From positions 248,001 through 312,000 of the forward strand of contig NZ_QLLY01000007.1 of NCBI RefSeq assembly GCF_003259365.1: a stretch of 64,000 nucleotides of DNA. The letters are read 5' to 3'. This document shows positions 41,560 to 49,559 of the stretch, in pieces. Position numbers and translations under genes: made by a program. Below the pieces are notes generated by a model. The model saw only the letters and a program-made list of their open reading frames with translations, did not search any database and was not told the origin of the DNA. How positions within the stretch are numbered: the first letter of the stretch is position 1; each line of letters opens with the position of its first letter. The DNA comes from Streptomyces sp. PsTaAH-137 (GTDB taxonomy: Bacteria > Actinomycetota > Actinomycetes > Streptomycetales > Streptomycetaceae).

Positions 41560-42972
41560 TCAGTCCTCGCCGACGACCTTCCCCGGGTTGAACAGGTCCA
41601 GCGGGTCGAGGGTCTGCTTCACGGCACGCTGCAACGAGAGCACGGACGGACCGAGTTCGTCGCGCATCCCGGCGCGCTTGAGCAGCCCCACGCCGTGCTC
41701 TCCGGTAACGGTGCCGCCCGCGGCGATCGCGGCCTGGAGCAGTTCCTCGAAGGCGGCCTGCGCGGCGACGCGGGCCGCCTCGTCGCCGGGCTCGGTGATC
41801 AGCAGCGGATGGAGATTGCCGTCGCCCGCGTGCGCGATGGTGGCGATGCGCACGCCGTGCCGGTGGCCGATCTTCTCGATGGTGGCGAGCATCTCAGGCA
41901 CGGCCGAGCGCGGCACGCACAGATCCTCGGTGAGGACCGGGCCGAGCCGCTCCAGCGCCGGATAGGCGAGACGGCGTACGTCGAACAGGGCCTCGGCCTC
42001 GACGGCGTCGGTGGACTGCTCGGCCCACAGCGCCCCGGCCTCCCGGAACGCGGCGGCCATGGCGTCCGCCTCGGCCGCGCCCGCGTCGCCGGGGGCGTCG
42101 ATCCGGGCGAGCAGCATGGCCTCGGCGCCGGGCTCGATGCCGAGGTGCTTCCAGTCCTCGACCGCCTGCATACAGGCCCGGTCGAGGAGTTCGAAGGCGG
42201 CCGGGGCCAGGCCGCGGCTGGTGACCAGGGCGACGGCGGCGCCCGCGGCGACGAGGCTGTCGAAGGCGCCGACGACGGTACGGGGCTCCCCCACCGGGGC
42301 GGGCCGCAGCTTCAGCGTGATCTCGGTGACGACGCCGAAGGTGCCCTCGGAGCCGACGAACAGGCTGGTCAGGTCGTATCCGGCGACGCCCTTGGTGGTG
42401 CGCCGGCCGAGCCGGACGCGGGAACCGTACTCGCCCGCGGGGCCGCCCATGACGACCTCCATCCCGAGGACGTAGTCCCGGGTGACGCCGTACTTGAGAC
42501 AGCAAAGCCCGCCCGCGTTCGTCGAGACGTTGCCGCCGATCGTGGACCAGGGGGCGCTGGCCGGGTCCGGCGGATACCACAGGCCCTGCTCGGCGACGGC
42601 GGCCTTGAGGTCGTTGTTGACGACGCCGGGCTGGACGACGGCGATCAGGTTCTCGGTGTCGATCTCCAGGATGCGGTTCATCCGCGACACGTCGAGGACC
42701 ATGCAGCCGTCGACGGCGTTGGCGCCGCCCGACAGGCCGGTGCCCGCGCCCCGGGTGACGACAGGTATCCGCCGGGCCGCGCACTCCCTGACGACGGCCT
42801 GGACCTCGTCGGCGGACGTGGCGCGCACCGCCGCCAGGGGCCGGCCCGCGGGCGCCCACTCGGCGTCGTCGTGGCCGAGTGAGGCGAGCACGTCGGGGTC
42901 CGTGACCAGGGTGCTGCCGGGGAGCGCGGCGGCGAGTTCGCGCACCGCCCCTGCTGTGTCTGCCGTGTTGAT
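41560..42972 (-). CDS. FAD-binding glycolate/D-lactate oxidase-type dehydrogenase (GlcD-like)
   Basis: About 470 residues. The FAD-binding domain (VAO/PCMH type) shows TRGAGTGLSGGANA and STIGGNVSTNAGG, and the C-terminal cap ends in NPGKV with HAGDGNLHP and GEHGVG before it, the metal/substrate site of GlcD/D-LDH enzymes. It oxidises a 2-hydroxy acid such as glycolate or D-lactate. The start is unusual: a perfect AGGAGG (42979-42984) stands six bases from an ATC codon at 42972, the expected N-terminus by family length. Alternative in-frame starts are TTG at 42990, before the ribosome site, and GTG at 42945. It converges with GH92. Confidence 0.88.
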   Translation of the reverse strand: MNTADTAGAVRELAAALPGSTLVTDPDVLASLGHDDAEWAPAGRPLAAVRATSADEVQAVVRECAARRIPVVTRGAGTGLSGGANAVDGCMVLDVSRMNRILEIDTENLIAVVQPGVVNNDLKAAVAEQGLWYPPDPASAPWSTIGGNVSTNAGGLCCLKYGVTRDYVLGMEVVMGGPAGEYGSRVRLGRRTTKGVAGYDLTSLFVGSEGTFGVVTEITLKLRPAPVGEPRTVVGAFDSLVAAGAAVALVTSRGLAPAAFELLDRACMQAVEDWKHLGIEPGAEAMLLARIDAPGDAGAAEADAMAAAFREAGALWAEQSTDAVEAEALFDVRRLAYPALERLGPVLTEDLCVPRSAVPEMLATIEKIGHRHGVRIATIAHAGDGNLHPLLITEPGDEAARVAAQAAFEELLQAAIAAGGTVTGEHGVGLLKRAGMRDELGPSVLSLQRAVKQTLDPLDLFNPGKVVGED

Positions 42973-43088
42973 GGCGTACCTCCTGAGCAAATGTGCATGA
43001 CCGGCGAGTTCGCGGGTAACTGCCGAACACCATGATGGAACAGGGTGTTGCGCCGGCTCACGGCGCGGGAGGGACGGTGGATTCCACC

Positions 43089-43970
43089 ATGAGCGGGACG
43101 GACGTCACGGCGCAGAGGACCCGGACCACGGACGGCGAGGCATCCGCGTACGAGATCTCCGACCCCGGCCGGGTGGCGCCACTGGACGCGCGGGAGCTGT
43201 CGCGCCAGTTCTTCCGGCGGCTCGCGGAGCTGGAGGAGGGCACCGCCGAGTACCAGTACACGCGCAACACGCTGATCGAGATGAACATGTCGCTGGTCCG
43301 CTTCGCGGCCGGTCGTTTCCGGCACCGGGGCGGTTCCACCGAGGACTTCGAGGACATCGTCCAGGTCGGCACGATCGGTCTGATCAAGGCGATCGACCGG
43401 TTCGAGATCTCGCGCGAGGTCGAGTTCACCTCCTTCGTGCTGCCGTACATCAGCGGCGAGATCAAGCGCTTCTTCCGGGACACGACCTGGGCCGTGCACG
43501 TGCCGCGCCGGCTGCAGGAGATGCGGCTGGAGCTGGCGAAGGCGCGCGACGAGCTGTGCAGCCGCCTGGACCGGGAGCCGACCACCTCCGAACTGGCCAC
43601 CCTGATGGACCTCTCGGAGGGCCAGGTCGTGGAGGCCCAGCTCGCCTCGAACGGGTACACGTCGGCGTCCCTGGACGCGGCGCTGACCGGTGGTGACGCC
43701 GGGCAGGACGGCGAGTCGGTGCTCGCCGACTTCATCGGCGTCGAGGACGGGGCGATGGAGCTCGTCGAGGACTTCCAGTCGCTCGCCCCGCTCCTGGCCG
43801 GGCTCCGCGACCGGGACCGGCAACTGCTTCACCTGCGGTTCGTCGAGGAGCTGACCCAGGCGGAGATCGGTGAGCGGCTCGGGTACTCGCAGATGCACGT
43901 GTCCCGCCTCATCAAGCAGCTGATCTCCCGGTTGCGGTCCGGGATGCTCGCCGAGGCGGACACCGTCTGA
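43089..43970 (+). CDS. SigB/SigF-family RNA polymerase sigma factor
   Basis: 293 residues. Region 1.2/2 includes TRNTLIEMNMSLVRFAAGRF and DIVQVGTIGLIKAIDRFE (2.2), SFVLPYISGEIKRFFRDTTW (2.3-2.4), region 3 AVHVPRRLQEMRLEL, and region 4 FVEELTQAEIGERLGYSQMHVSRL. This is the stress/sporulation group with conserved region 2.4, usually held by an RsbW-type anti-sigma kinase. I chose ATG 43089 (GGTGGA upstream); tandem ATGs at 43032/43035 are possible. An RsbW-like gene ends 14 bases after its stop on the opposite strand. Confidence 0.93.
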   Translation: MSGTDVTAQRTRTTDGEASAYEISDPGRVAPLDARELSRQFFRRLAELEEGTAEYQYTRNTLIEMNMSLVRFAAGRFRHRGGSTEDFEDIVQVGTIGLIKAIDRFEISREVEFTSFVLPYISGEIKRFFRDTTWAVHVPRRLQEMRLELAKARDELCSRLDREPTTSELATLMDLSEGQVVEAQLASNGYTSASLDAALTGGDAGQDGESVLADFIGVEDGAMELVEDFQSLAPLLAGLRDRDRQLLHLRFVEELTQAEIGERLGYSQMHVSRLIKQLISRLRSGMLAEADTV

Positions 43971-43984
43971 TCCGAGGCGAGCCT

Positions 43985-44443
43985 TCAGGAGGGCAGTGTC
44001 AGCACTGCCCTGACGCGTTTGCCGACGGGCACCCGCTCCACGGTGACCTCGGCGAGCGCGTCCACGATCTCCAGGCCGTGCCCCCCGATGCGCCCCGGGT
44101 CCTTGGGGTAGCGCAGGGGCACGGCCGCGCTGCTGTCGTAGACGGTGACGGCGATGTGCCGCGTCGTCCCCTCCAGCTCCAGGACGTAGGGGCCCGCGCT
44201 GTGCCGGTCCGCGTTGGTGACCAGTTCGCTCACGATGAGCATCACGTCACCGGTCACGTGGGCGTCGAGACCCACGCACCACTCCTGGCGGAGGCGGGTC
44301 AGGAAAGCGCCGGTGAAGGCGCGCGCGTCGGCTATGCAACCCGGTTCACCGGTGTAGTGCGTCACCTGCCGCAGCGGCTCGACCGACGCCTCGAAGCCCG
44401 ATCGGATCACTTGTCCGCCCATGCACTCGGTGTACTCGCTCAT
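43985..44443 (-). CDS. RsbW/SpoIIAB-like ATP-binding anti-sigma regulatory kinase
   Basis: 152 residues of a GHKL ATPase domain. The N-box is VSELVTNADRHSAGP, and the G-box is IGGHGLEIVDALA; an H-box is absent, as in serine-kinase anti-sigma factors and ATP-binding regulators of streptomycetes. The N-terminus GEPGCIADARAFTGAFL is typical of the large HATPase_c_2 group. The convergent neighbour is a SigB/F-type sigma gene, an obvious candidate target, but dozens of such proteins exist in these genomes so the pairing is inference. Confidence 0.85.
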   Translation of the reverse strand: MSEYTECMGGQVIRSGFEASVEPLRQVTHYTGEPGCIADARAFTGAFLTRLRQEWCVGLDAHVTGDVMLIVSELVTNADRHSAGPYVLELEGTTRHIAVTVYDSSAAVPLRYPKDPGRIGGHGLEIVDALAEVTVERVPVGKRVRAVLTLPS

Positions 44444-44632
44444 CCATGTCTCTCTCGCCGGCCGGCCCGTGTGGCGAGGCCCCCGCAGCCATGCTGATAC
44501 CCCGACTCGGGCTTCGCAGTCCTGATCGGTCGGCCGAGTGACCGCATCGGGTTCCGGTCGTTTGACGGTCGTCGACACGTCTCGTGGTCCGACGTGTCGT
44601 TCGGTCCGTCCTCCGATCCGAAAGGCCCGATC

Positions 44633-46609
44633 ATGTCCGTTCTTCGAACCGGCCGTCCGGTCAAGCGCACCAGGATAGCCAAGGACCGCGCCGAGGCTGC
44701 ACTCGTGGCGCAGTACACGGCGCTGGTACGGCTCGCGTACCTCACTCTTCCCGCCGCCCTCTCCCGCCATCGCAGGGTGCTGCTGGCCCACGGAGCCGCG
44801 CAACGGGCGCTGCCCGGGGCGCGCGGCACGCTCGTGCCCCGCCCGCGCGGTCCGCAGGACGGCGACGCCGTCACCGGTGACGCCCTGCGGGTACGGGTCC
44901 TGCGCGCGGCCCTGTCCGCCGCCCACCGCCCCGCCGGCTGGCCCGGCGCCCTGCCACCGCCCCGGACCCTGGTGCCGAGGCTGCCCGTGGTGTGGGGGCT
45001 GCGGCTGTTCCCGCACGCGGGCGGCGCGGAGGAGATCGCACTGGGGCAGGCGCTCGCCGACGCGCCTGCCCCGACGCGTGCCGCGTTCGTGCTGCGCCGC
45101 GTCGACGGTCTGCCGGACCGACGGACCGCGGCGCTCCTCGAGGCGGCCGGGGTGCCCGACGCCGCGACGAGCGTCCGGGCGGCCAAGGCCCTGGACAAGG
45201 CCGCGGGGGCCGCCGCGGAAGCCCTGCTGTGCTCCCAGGAGTTCGACGCCTGTTCGGTCCAGAGCCGGCCCACCGACCTGGTGCGTCGGGGCCGGCGCAA
45301 GCGGGCCGCGTGGCTCGCGGGCGCGACCGCCGTCGTCGCGCTGGCCGCGGTGATCGTCCCGCAGGCCACGGACGGCTCCGGGCGGCCGACCACGTCGGCC
45401 CGCGCGGCCATGCCGCCGTACCTCTCGGCCGACCGCCTGGTGCGGACCGCCCCGGACCAGTGGGCGGACACCTCCCGCGTCGACTTCACGGCGTGGCCGG
45501 CCCGCGGCGACCGCACGGACGACAAGGACCTGCTGTCCCGTGCGCTCGCCACCTGGGCGGAGCCCACCACCGACGTGCGGGTGACGTCGACGCCCGGCAC
45601 GCCGGTCGACGCGCCGCCGCGCAGTCCGCAGCTGCTGTACGCGGGCGACCTCGGCGGGCGGGGCGTGGTCCTGTTCAGCGACGGCGACCGGCTGGCCCGG
45701 TACACCGACGCCGACGGCGACAAGCCCGCCGCGCTCGACCTCGCCCGGGCGGACGACGCGGACGTCACCACGGCCGCCGTCGTCGTCCTGACCAGGTCCA
45801 AGGGCTCGGCCCGCTATCTGACCGCCCCGTGGGTCGCCGAGTCGACGACCCGCGATCTGCTGCGGCCCGACAGCCCGGCCGAGCCGCTGCACGTGTCGGG
45901 CGACGGAGTGACCGACGCGGTCCCGGTGGTCGCGGCCGGGAACTGCTCGAAGCGTCCGGTGCTGCAACTGCGCTCCTCGTCGCGGATCGTGGAGCACCAC
46001 GCGTTCGTGGTCGCGGATCTCGGCGGGCTCTCGCCCGTGCACCTCACGTACACGCCGCTGCCGGGGCACGGCACTCCCCCGGCGCGGCAGCCCCGTGAGG
46101 CGACGAGCAGTCAGGCGCTGCTCGCGTGGGCGCGCGGCGCGTGCCGGCTCGGGTCGTGGGAGGGCGGCGCCGTGAGCGCCGTCAACGCCTGGGACTTCGC
46201 CGAGCAGGAACTGCCCGAGGGCGGCGGCCACGCGGTGTGGATGTGTGCCCGCGCCTCGACGTGGCGGGGTCCCGGCGACGTGGCCCTGCTGCTGCGGACG
46301 CCCGCTTCGTCGCTGACCGCGCCCGCCGAGCTGGTGGGGCAGGCGCGGAACACGGCGGCGTGCAGCCGGTTCGGGCAGCACGTGGTGGCGTCGACGCGGT
46401 GGAAGTCGCCGAAGGAGCACTGGTACCTGGTGGCCGCGGGCAGCCGTGCGGTCGTCGGGATCTCGGCGAGCGGTGCGGTCGACACCACCCGTCCCGGTCG
46501 CACGATGGCGGTGCGGGCCCCCGAGGACGGCACGGTCCGGGTCACCGCGCGTCTCTCCGCCGAGGCCGGTGGGGAGCGGCTCTCGGAGGTGGGCGCCGAA
46601 CAGCGCTGA
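44633..46609 (+). CDS. Membrane protein with degenerate sigma-factor-like N-terminus
   Basis: 658 residues from ATG 44633 (GAAAGG upstream). Residues about 20-60 (AALVAQYTALVRLAYLTLPAAL) resemble ECF sigma region 2, and about 145-190 (DAPAPTRAAFVLRRVDGLPD, then AALLEAAGVPDAATSVRAAKAL) resemble region 4. A single membrane helix at about 225-245 (WLAGATAVVALAAVIVP) then leads into some 400 residues outside the cell without recognised domain, but with several cysteines. The sigma-like parts lack the acidic -10-recognition segment, so polymerase binding is uncertain. It may be a membrane-tethered ECF fusion or a decayed relative acting as sensor. It diverges from the RsbW-like gene. Confidence 0.8.
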   Translation: MSVLRTGRPVKRTRIAKDRAEAALVAQYTALVRLAYLTLPAALSRHRRVLLAHGAAQRALPGARGTLVPRPRGPQDGDAVTGDALRVRVLRAALSAAHRPAGWPGALPPPRTLVPRLPVVWGLRLFPHAGGAEEIALGQALADAPAPTRAAFVLRRVDGLPDRRTAALLEAAGVPDAATSVRAAKALDKAAGAAAEALLCSQEFDACSVQSRPTDLVRRGRRKRAAWLAGATAVVALAAVIVPQATDGSGRPTTSARAAMPPYLSADRLVRTAPDQWADTSRVDFTAWPARGDRTDDKDLLSRALATWAEPTTDVRVTSTPGTPVDAPPRSPQLLYAGDLGGRGVVLFSDGDRLARYTDADGDKPAALDLARADDADVTTAAVVVLTRSKGSARYLTAPWVAESTTRDLLRPDSPAEPLHVSGDGVTDAVPVVAAGNCSKRPVLQLRSSSRIVEHHAFVVADLGGLSPVHLTYTPLPGHGTPPARQPREATSSQALLAWARGACRLGSWEGGAVSAVNAWDFAEQELPEGGGHAVWMCARASTWRGPGDVALLLRTPASSLTAPAELVGQARNTAACSRFGQHVVASTRWKSPKEHWYLVAAGSRAVVGISASGAVDTTRPGRTMAVRAPEDGTVRVTARLSAEAGGERLSEVGAEQR

Positions 46610-46610
46610 A

Positions 46611-46636
46611 AGCCCCCGGCCACGGGGCCGGGGGCT
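46611..46636 (+). terminator. Hairpin terminator 1 after the sigma-like membrane protein
   Basis: Perfect 11-bp stem (46611-46621 with 46626-46636), 4-base loop, starting two bases after the stop codon. Confidence 0.8.
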
Positions 46637-46647
46637 CGGTACAGGGT

Positions 46648-46677
46648 GGAGCGGCCCGCGCGTGCGCGGGCCGCTCC
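46648..46677. terminator. Hairpin terminator 2, bidirectional
   Basis: Perfect 14-bp arms (46648-46661 with 46664-46677) with a minimal loop, lying between two convergent stop codons, so it may serve the small minus-strand gene as well. Confidence 0.8.
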
Positions 46678-46682
46678 CCTGT

Positions 46683-46853
46683 TCAGCCGGAGTGCTCCGC
46701 GTCCCCGGACACCACCAGGAACGCGTCCGTCTTCAGGTCCATCACCACACGCGCGGAGCGGCCCTGGGCGCGCAGTCGCGCCGCGTACTCCTCGGCCGGC
46801 CAGGACCCTCGCGGGCCTCCCGCGGAAAACCGTCGCAACACCTCTGCACGCAT
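46683..46853 (-). CDS. Small conserved actinomycete protein
   Basis: 56 residues: starts MRAEVLRRFSAGGPRGSW, then PAEEYAARLRAQGRSARVVMDL and ends DAFLVVSGDAEHSG. A two-helix then beta pattern is predicted. I recognise it as a frequent unannotated streptomycete protein family. GGTGGAGG lies ten bases before the ATG. The minus-strand terminator hairpin begins six bases after its stop. Function unknown. Confidence 0.7.
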   Translation of the reverse strand: MRAEVLRRFSAGGPRGSWPAEEYAARLRAQGRSARVVMDLKTDAFLVVSGDAEHSG

Positions 46854-47069
46854 CTCTCCGGCACCTCCACCCGTCGCACTCTGACGGTTCGCCCTCGCCC
46901 TGTGGCGTCCCGTCGTCCCTGTTCTCCGCCTTCCCGCTCATGTCGCGTACATGCACGGCCCTTCCCCACTTGCGTGGCGACCCGTTCGGCCCAGCGCTGC
47001 ATCCGGCGCCGGGCCCGCCGGGGAAGGGCTCACGAAGGCGTCTGTCCACCGTTCCCCCGGGAGTCGTTC

Positions 47070-48443
47070 GTGCGTGTCCGTGTCGTCCTGTTCACCTCCG
47101 ACCTGCGGGTGCACGACCATCCGCCGCTGCGGGCCGCCCTCGACGCATCCGACGCGGTGGTGCCGCTGTTCGTCCGGGACAGCGGGATCGACGCGGCGGC
47201 GTTCACCGTGCCGAACCGGGAGGCGTTCCTCGCGGACTGTCTGCGGGATCTGGACGCGGGGCTGCGCGAGCGCGGCGGACGGCTGATCCTGCGGGACGGC
47301 GAGGTGACGGACGAGGTCGCCAAGGTGGTGTCGGAAACCGACGCGTGCGCGGTGCATCTCGCGGGCGGTGTGAGCCGCTACGCGCGGCGGCGCGAGGACG
47401 CGCTGCGCGACGCGCTGCGTGGTCTGGGCTGCGAGGTGGTCGTCCATGACGCGGTGGTGACCTGTGTGCCGCCCGGGGAGGTGGCGCCCGCGGGCAAGGA
47501 CCACTTCGCCGTGTTCACCCCCTACCACCGGCACTGGGACCAGCAGCCCGTCCGCTCCGTGGTGCGCGCGCCGCGCGCGATCACGGTGCCCGAGGGGGTC
47601 GGCTCGGCGCCGCTGCCGAAGCGGAGCGAGGTGCCGGGGGTGTCGCCGGGGCTCGCGGAGGGCGGTGAGGAGGCGGGCCGCAAGCGCCTCACGGCGTGGC
47701 TGCGGTCGGGGATCTCCGCGTACGAGGACCGCCACGACGACATGGCCGGTGACGCCACCTCGAAGCTCTCCCCGCATCTGCACTTCGGCACGATCGGTCC
47801 GGTGGAGGCGGCGACGCGTGCGCGGGCCGCGGGCGGCCCGGGCGCGGAGGCGTTCGTACGGCAGCTCGCCTGGCGGGACTTCCACCACCAGGTCCTCGCC
47901 GCGCGCCCGGCGGCGGCGCACGCCGACTACCGCAGCCAGGGCGACCGCTGGCGCACCGCGCGCTCAGCGCGCGAGGACATCGAGGCGTGGCAGGAGGGCC
48001 GCACCGGCTATCCGGTGGTGGACGCGGCGATGCGGCAGCTTCGGCACGAGGGCTGGATGCACAACCGGGGCCGGCTGATCGCGTCGTGCTTCCTCGTGAA
48101 GACGCTGTACGTGGACTGGCGGGTCGGCGCCCGGCACTTCCTGGACCTGCTGGTGGACGGCGACGTGGCGAACAACCAGCTGAACTGGCAGTGGATGGCG
48201 GGCACCGGAACGGACAGCCGGCCGAACCGGGTGCTCAATCCGCTGGCACAGGCCGAGCGGTACGACCCGGACGGCGCCTATGTGCGGCAATGGGTGCCGG
48301 AACTGGCCGAGGTGGAGGGCGGCGCGGTGCACCGCCCGTGGAAGCTGAAGGGCCTGGAGCGGGCCGCGCTCGACTATCCCGACCCGATCGTCGAGTTGTC
48401 GGACGGCCTCGCGCGGTTCAAGCGGGCGCGGGGTCTCGACTGA
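47070..48443 (+). CDS. phr: Deoxyribodipyrimidine photolyase
   Basis: 457 residues from a GTG preceded by GGGAG. An N-terminal alpha/beta antenna domain (VVLFTSDLRVHDHPPLRAAL) is followed by the FAD-binding helical domain: TSKLSPHLHFGTIGP, WRDFHHQVL, GYPVVDAAMRQLRHEGWMHN, and LNWQWMAGTGTDSRP, which contains the Trp and Asp/Asn that contact FAD and the cyclobutane dimer. It repairs UV pyrimidine dimers with blue light. Its last 26 bases overlap the 3' end of a MerR-B12 regulator gene on the other strand, which itself diverges from an ECF sigma gene; the set resembles the LitR/LitS light-response unit. Confidence 0.95.
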   Translation: MRVRVVLFTSDLRVHDHPPLRAALDASDAVVPLFVRDSGIDAAAFTVPNREAFLADCLRDLDAGLRERGGRLILRDGEVTDEVAKVVSETDACAVHLAGGVSRYARRREDALRDALRGLGCEVVVHDAVVTCVPPGEVAPAGKDHFAVFTPYHRHWDQQPVRSVVRAPRAITVPEGVGSAPLPKRSEVPGVSPGLAEGGEEAGRKRLTAWLRSGISAYEDRHDDMAGDATSKLSPHLHFGTIGPVEAATRARAAGGPGAEAFVRQLAWRDFHHQVLAARPAAAHADYRSQGDRWRTARSAREDIEAWQEGRTGYPVVDAAMRQLRHEGWMHNRGRLIASCFLVKTLYVDWRVGARHFLDLLVDGDVANNQLNWQWMAGTGTDSRPNRVLNPLAQAERYDPDGAYVRQWVPELAEVEGGAVHRPWKLKGLERAALDYPDPIVELSDGLARFKRARGLD

Positions 48444-49404
48444 TCTCCGGGTACAGCCGCCCGATCTGGAGCAGCGCCTCCGGCAGGGTCGACGGCCGCA
48501 GCGCGCCCCGCACGCTGCGGCCCGCCCAGCCGGGGCCGCACAGCATCACGGCGGGTTTGCCGCGGGCCCCGCGCACGCCCCAGTGGGTCTCGGCGAGGTG
48601 GCGGGCCAGCGGCAGGCTGGCCGTGGAGCGGGCCTGCGCCCACAGCACGACGACGCGCGGCCCGGTCCTGCGCACGGCGGCGGAGACCGCCTCGACGGGC
48701 ACGGCGGCGCCGAACATCCTTTGCGGTATGCCGAGTTCGGCGAGCGCGGCGCTCAGCGCCTCCAGCGGCAGCACGTGCTGTTCGGCGGGTACGCAGGCGA
48801 GGACGAGCGGCGGCAGCGTGGACACCGGGGCGACGGGGACGGCCTGGTGCAGGGTGCGGGAGACGTGCCAGGACAGCAGGTGCTCGACCTCCACGTACCG
48901 GTCGCCCGCCTCTTCCCACTTGCGGCCCACCGCGTGCAGCACCGGCACCATCACGTCCTGCCAGGTGTGCACCAGGCCGTAGGTGCGCACGGCGTCGGTG
49001 AACAGGCCGTGCACGGTGGGTGAGTCGAGCCGGGTCGCGGCGCGGGAGATGCCCCGGGTCAGCCGCTCCAGCGCGGCGGGGGTGGGGGCTCCGGCGGCGA
49101 CCCGGCCCTGCCGCGGCAGCGAAGCGGGCCCCGTCACCAGTCGCTTGCGGGCCAGCCGTGCGGCCTCGGCGGGCGGCAGGCCCGTCGTGGTGAGCCGGCA
49201 CATCTCCTCGACGACCGCGATGTCCTCGTCCGTCCACCGGCGGTGCCGGCCCCTGGAGCGCTGGACGGGACCGAGGCCGTAGCGCCGGTCCCAACTGCGC
49301 AGAGTCGTCGGCGACACGCCGAGCCGGCGTGCGAGGGCTCCCGTGGTGACACCGGGGCCTTCCTGCGGCGGTAACGCCTGCCGTGCCTCTCGCCCCTCGT
49401 CCAT
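48418..49404 (-). CDS. MerR-family regulator with B12-binding domain (LitR/CarH-like)
   Basis: 328 residues. A MerR winged helix (about 20-90; VTTGALARRLGVSPTTLRSWDRRYG) is followed by a helical bundle with WEEAGDRYVEVEHLLSWH, corresponding to the Wx9EH cobalamin-cap motif with one extra residue, and a Rossmann-like B12 domain with CVPAEQHVLPLEAL supplying the ExH-type lower axial His. Such proteins repress in the dark as adenosylcobalamin tetramers and release DNA when light breaks the Co-C bond. Codon 11 is TTA, so translation may need the bldA tRNA if the ATG at 49404 is used; a GTG 18 codons later would avoid it. Confidence 0.88.
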   Translation of the reverse strand: MDEGREARQALPPQEGPGVTTGALARRLGVSPTTLRSWDRRYGLGPVQRSRGRHRRWTDEDIAVVEEMCRLTTTGLPPAEAARLARKRLVTGPASLPRQGRVAAGAPTPAALERLTRGISRAATRLDSPTVHGLFTDAVRTYGLVHTWQDVMVPVLHAVGRKWEEAGDRYVEVEHLLSWHVSRTLHQAVPVAPVSTLPPLVLACVPAEQHVLPLEALSAALAELGIPQRMFGAAVPVEAVSAAVRRTGPRVVVLWAQARSTASLPLARHLAETHWGVRGARGKPAVMLCGPGWAGRSVRGALRPSTLPEALLQIGRLYPEISRDPAPA

Positions 49405-49453
49405 CGCCTCACGATACGACGCACAACCGATGCGGGTTGCCGGGATGGCGAAG

Positions 49454-49544
49454 CCGTTTCCAGGATGACCGGGCCACGGCCGGATGTGGCGCCCGTCCGC
49501 CCGGTCATGGCCGCCACGAGGTGAGTTCACGACCGTTTCCAGGA
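49454..49544. repeat. 12-base direct repeat in the divergent MerR/ECF promoter region
   Basis: CCGTTTCCAGGA occurs at 49454-49465 and again at 49533-49544, 79 bases apart, in the 155-base space between the MerR-B12 gene and the ECF sigma gene. One copy is near each gene start. Candidate operator or promoter element of the pair. Confidence 0.6.
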
Positions 49545-49559
49545 GTTGACGAGACATCG

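Noticed and set aside
43013..43018. GGGTAA before the sigma gene as SigB-type autoregulated promoter
   Set aside because: No GTTT -35 element at 14-16 bases distance.
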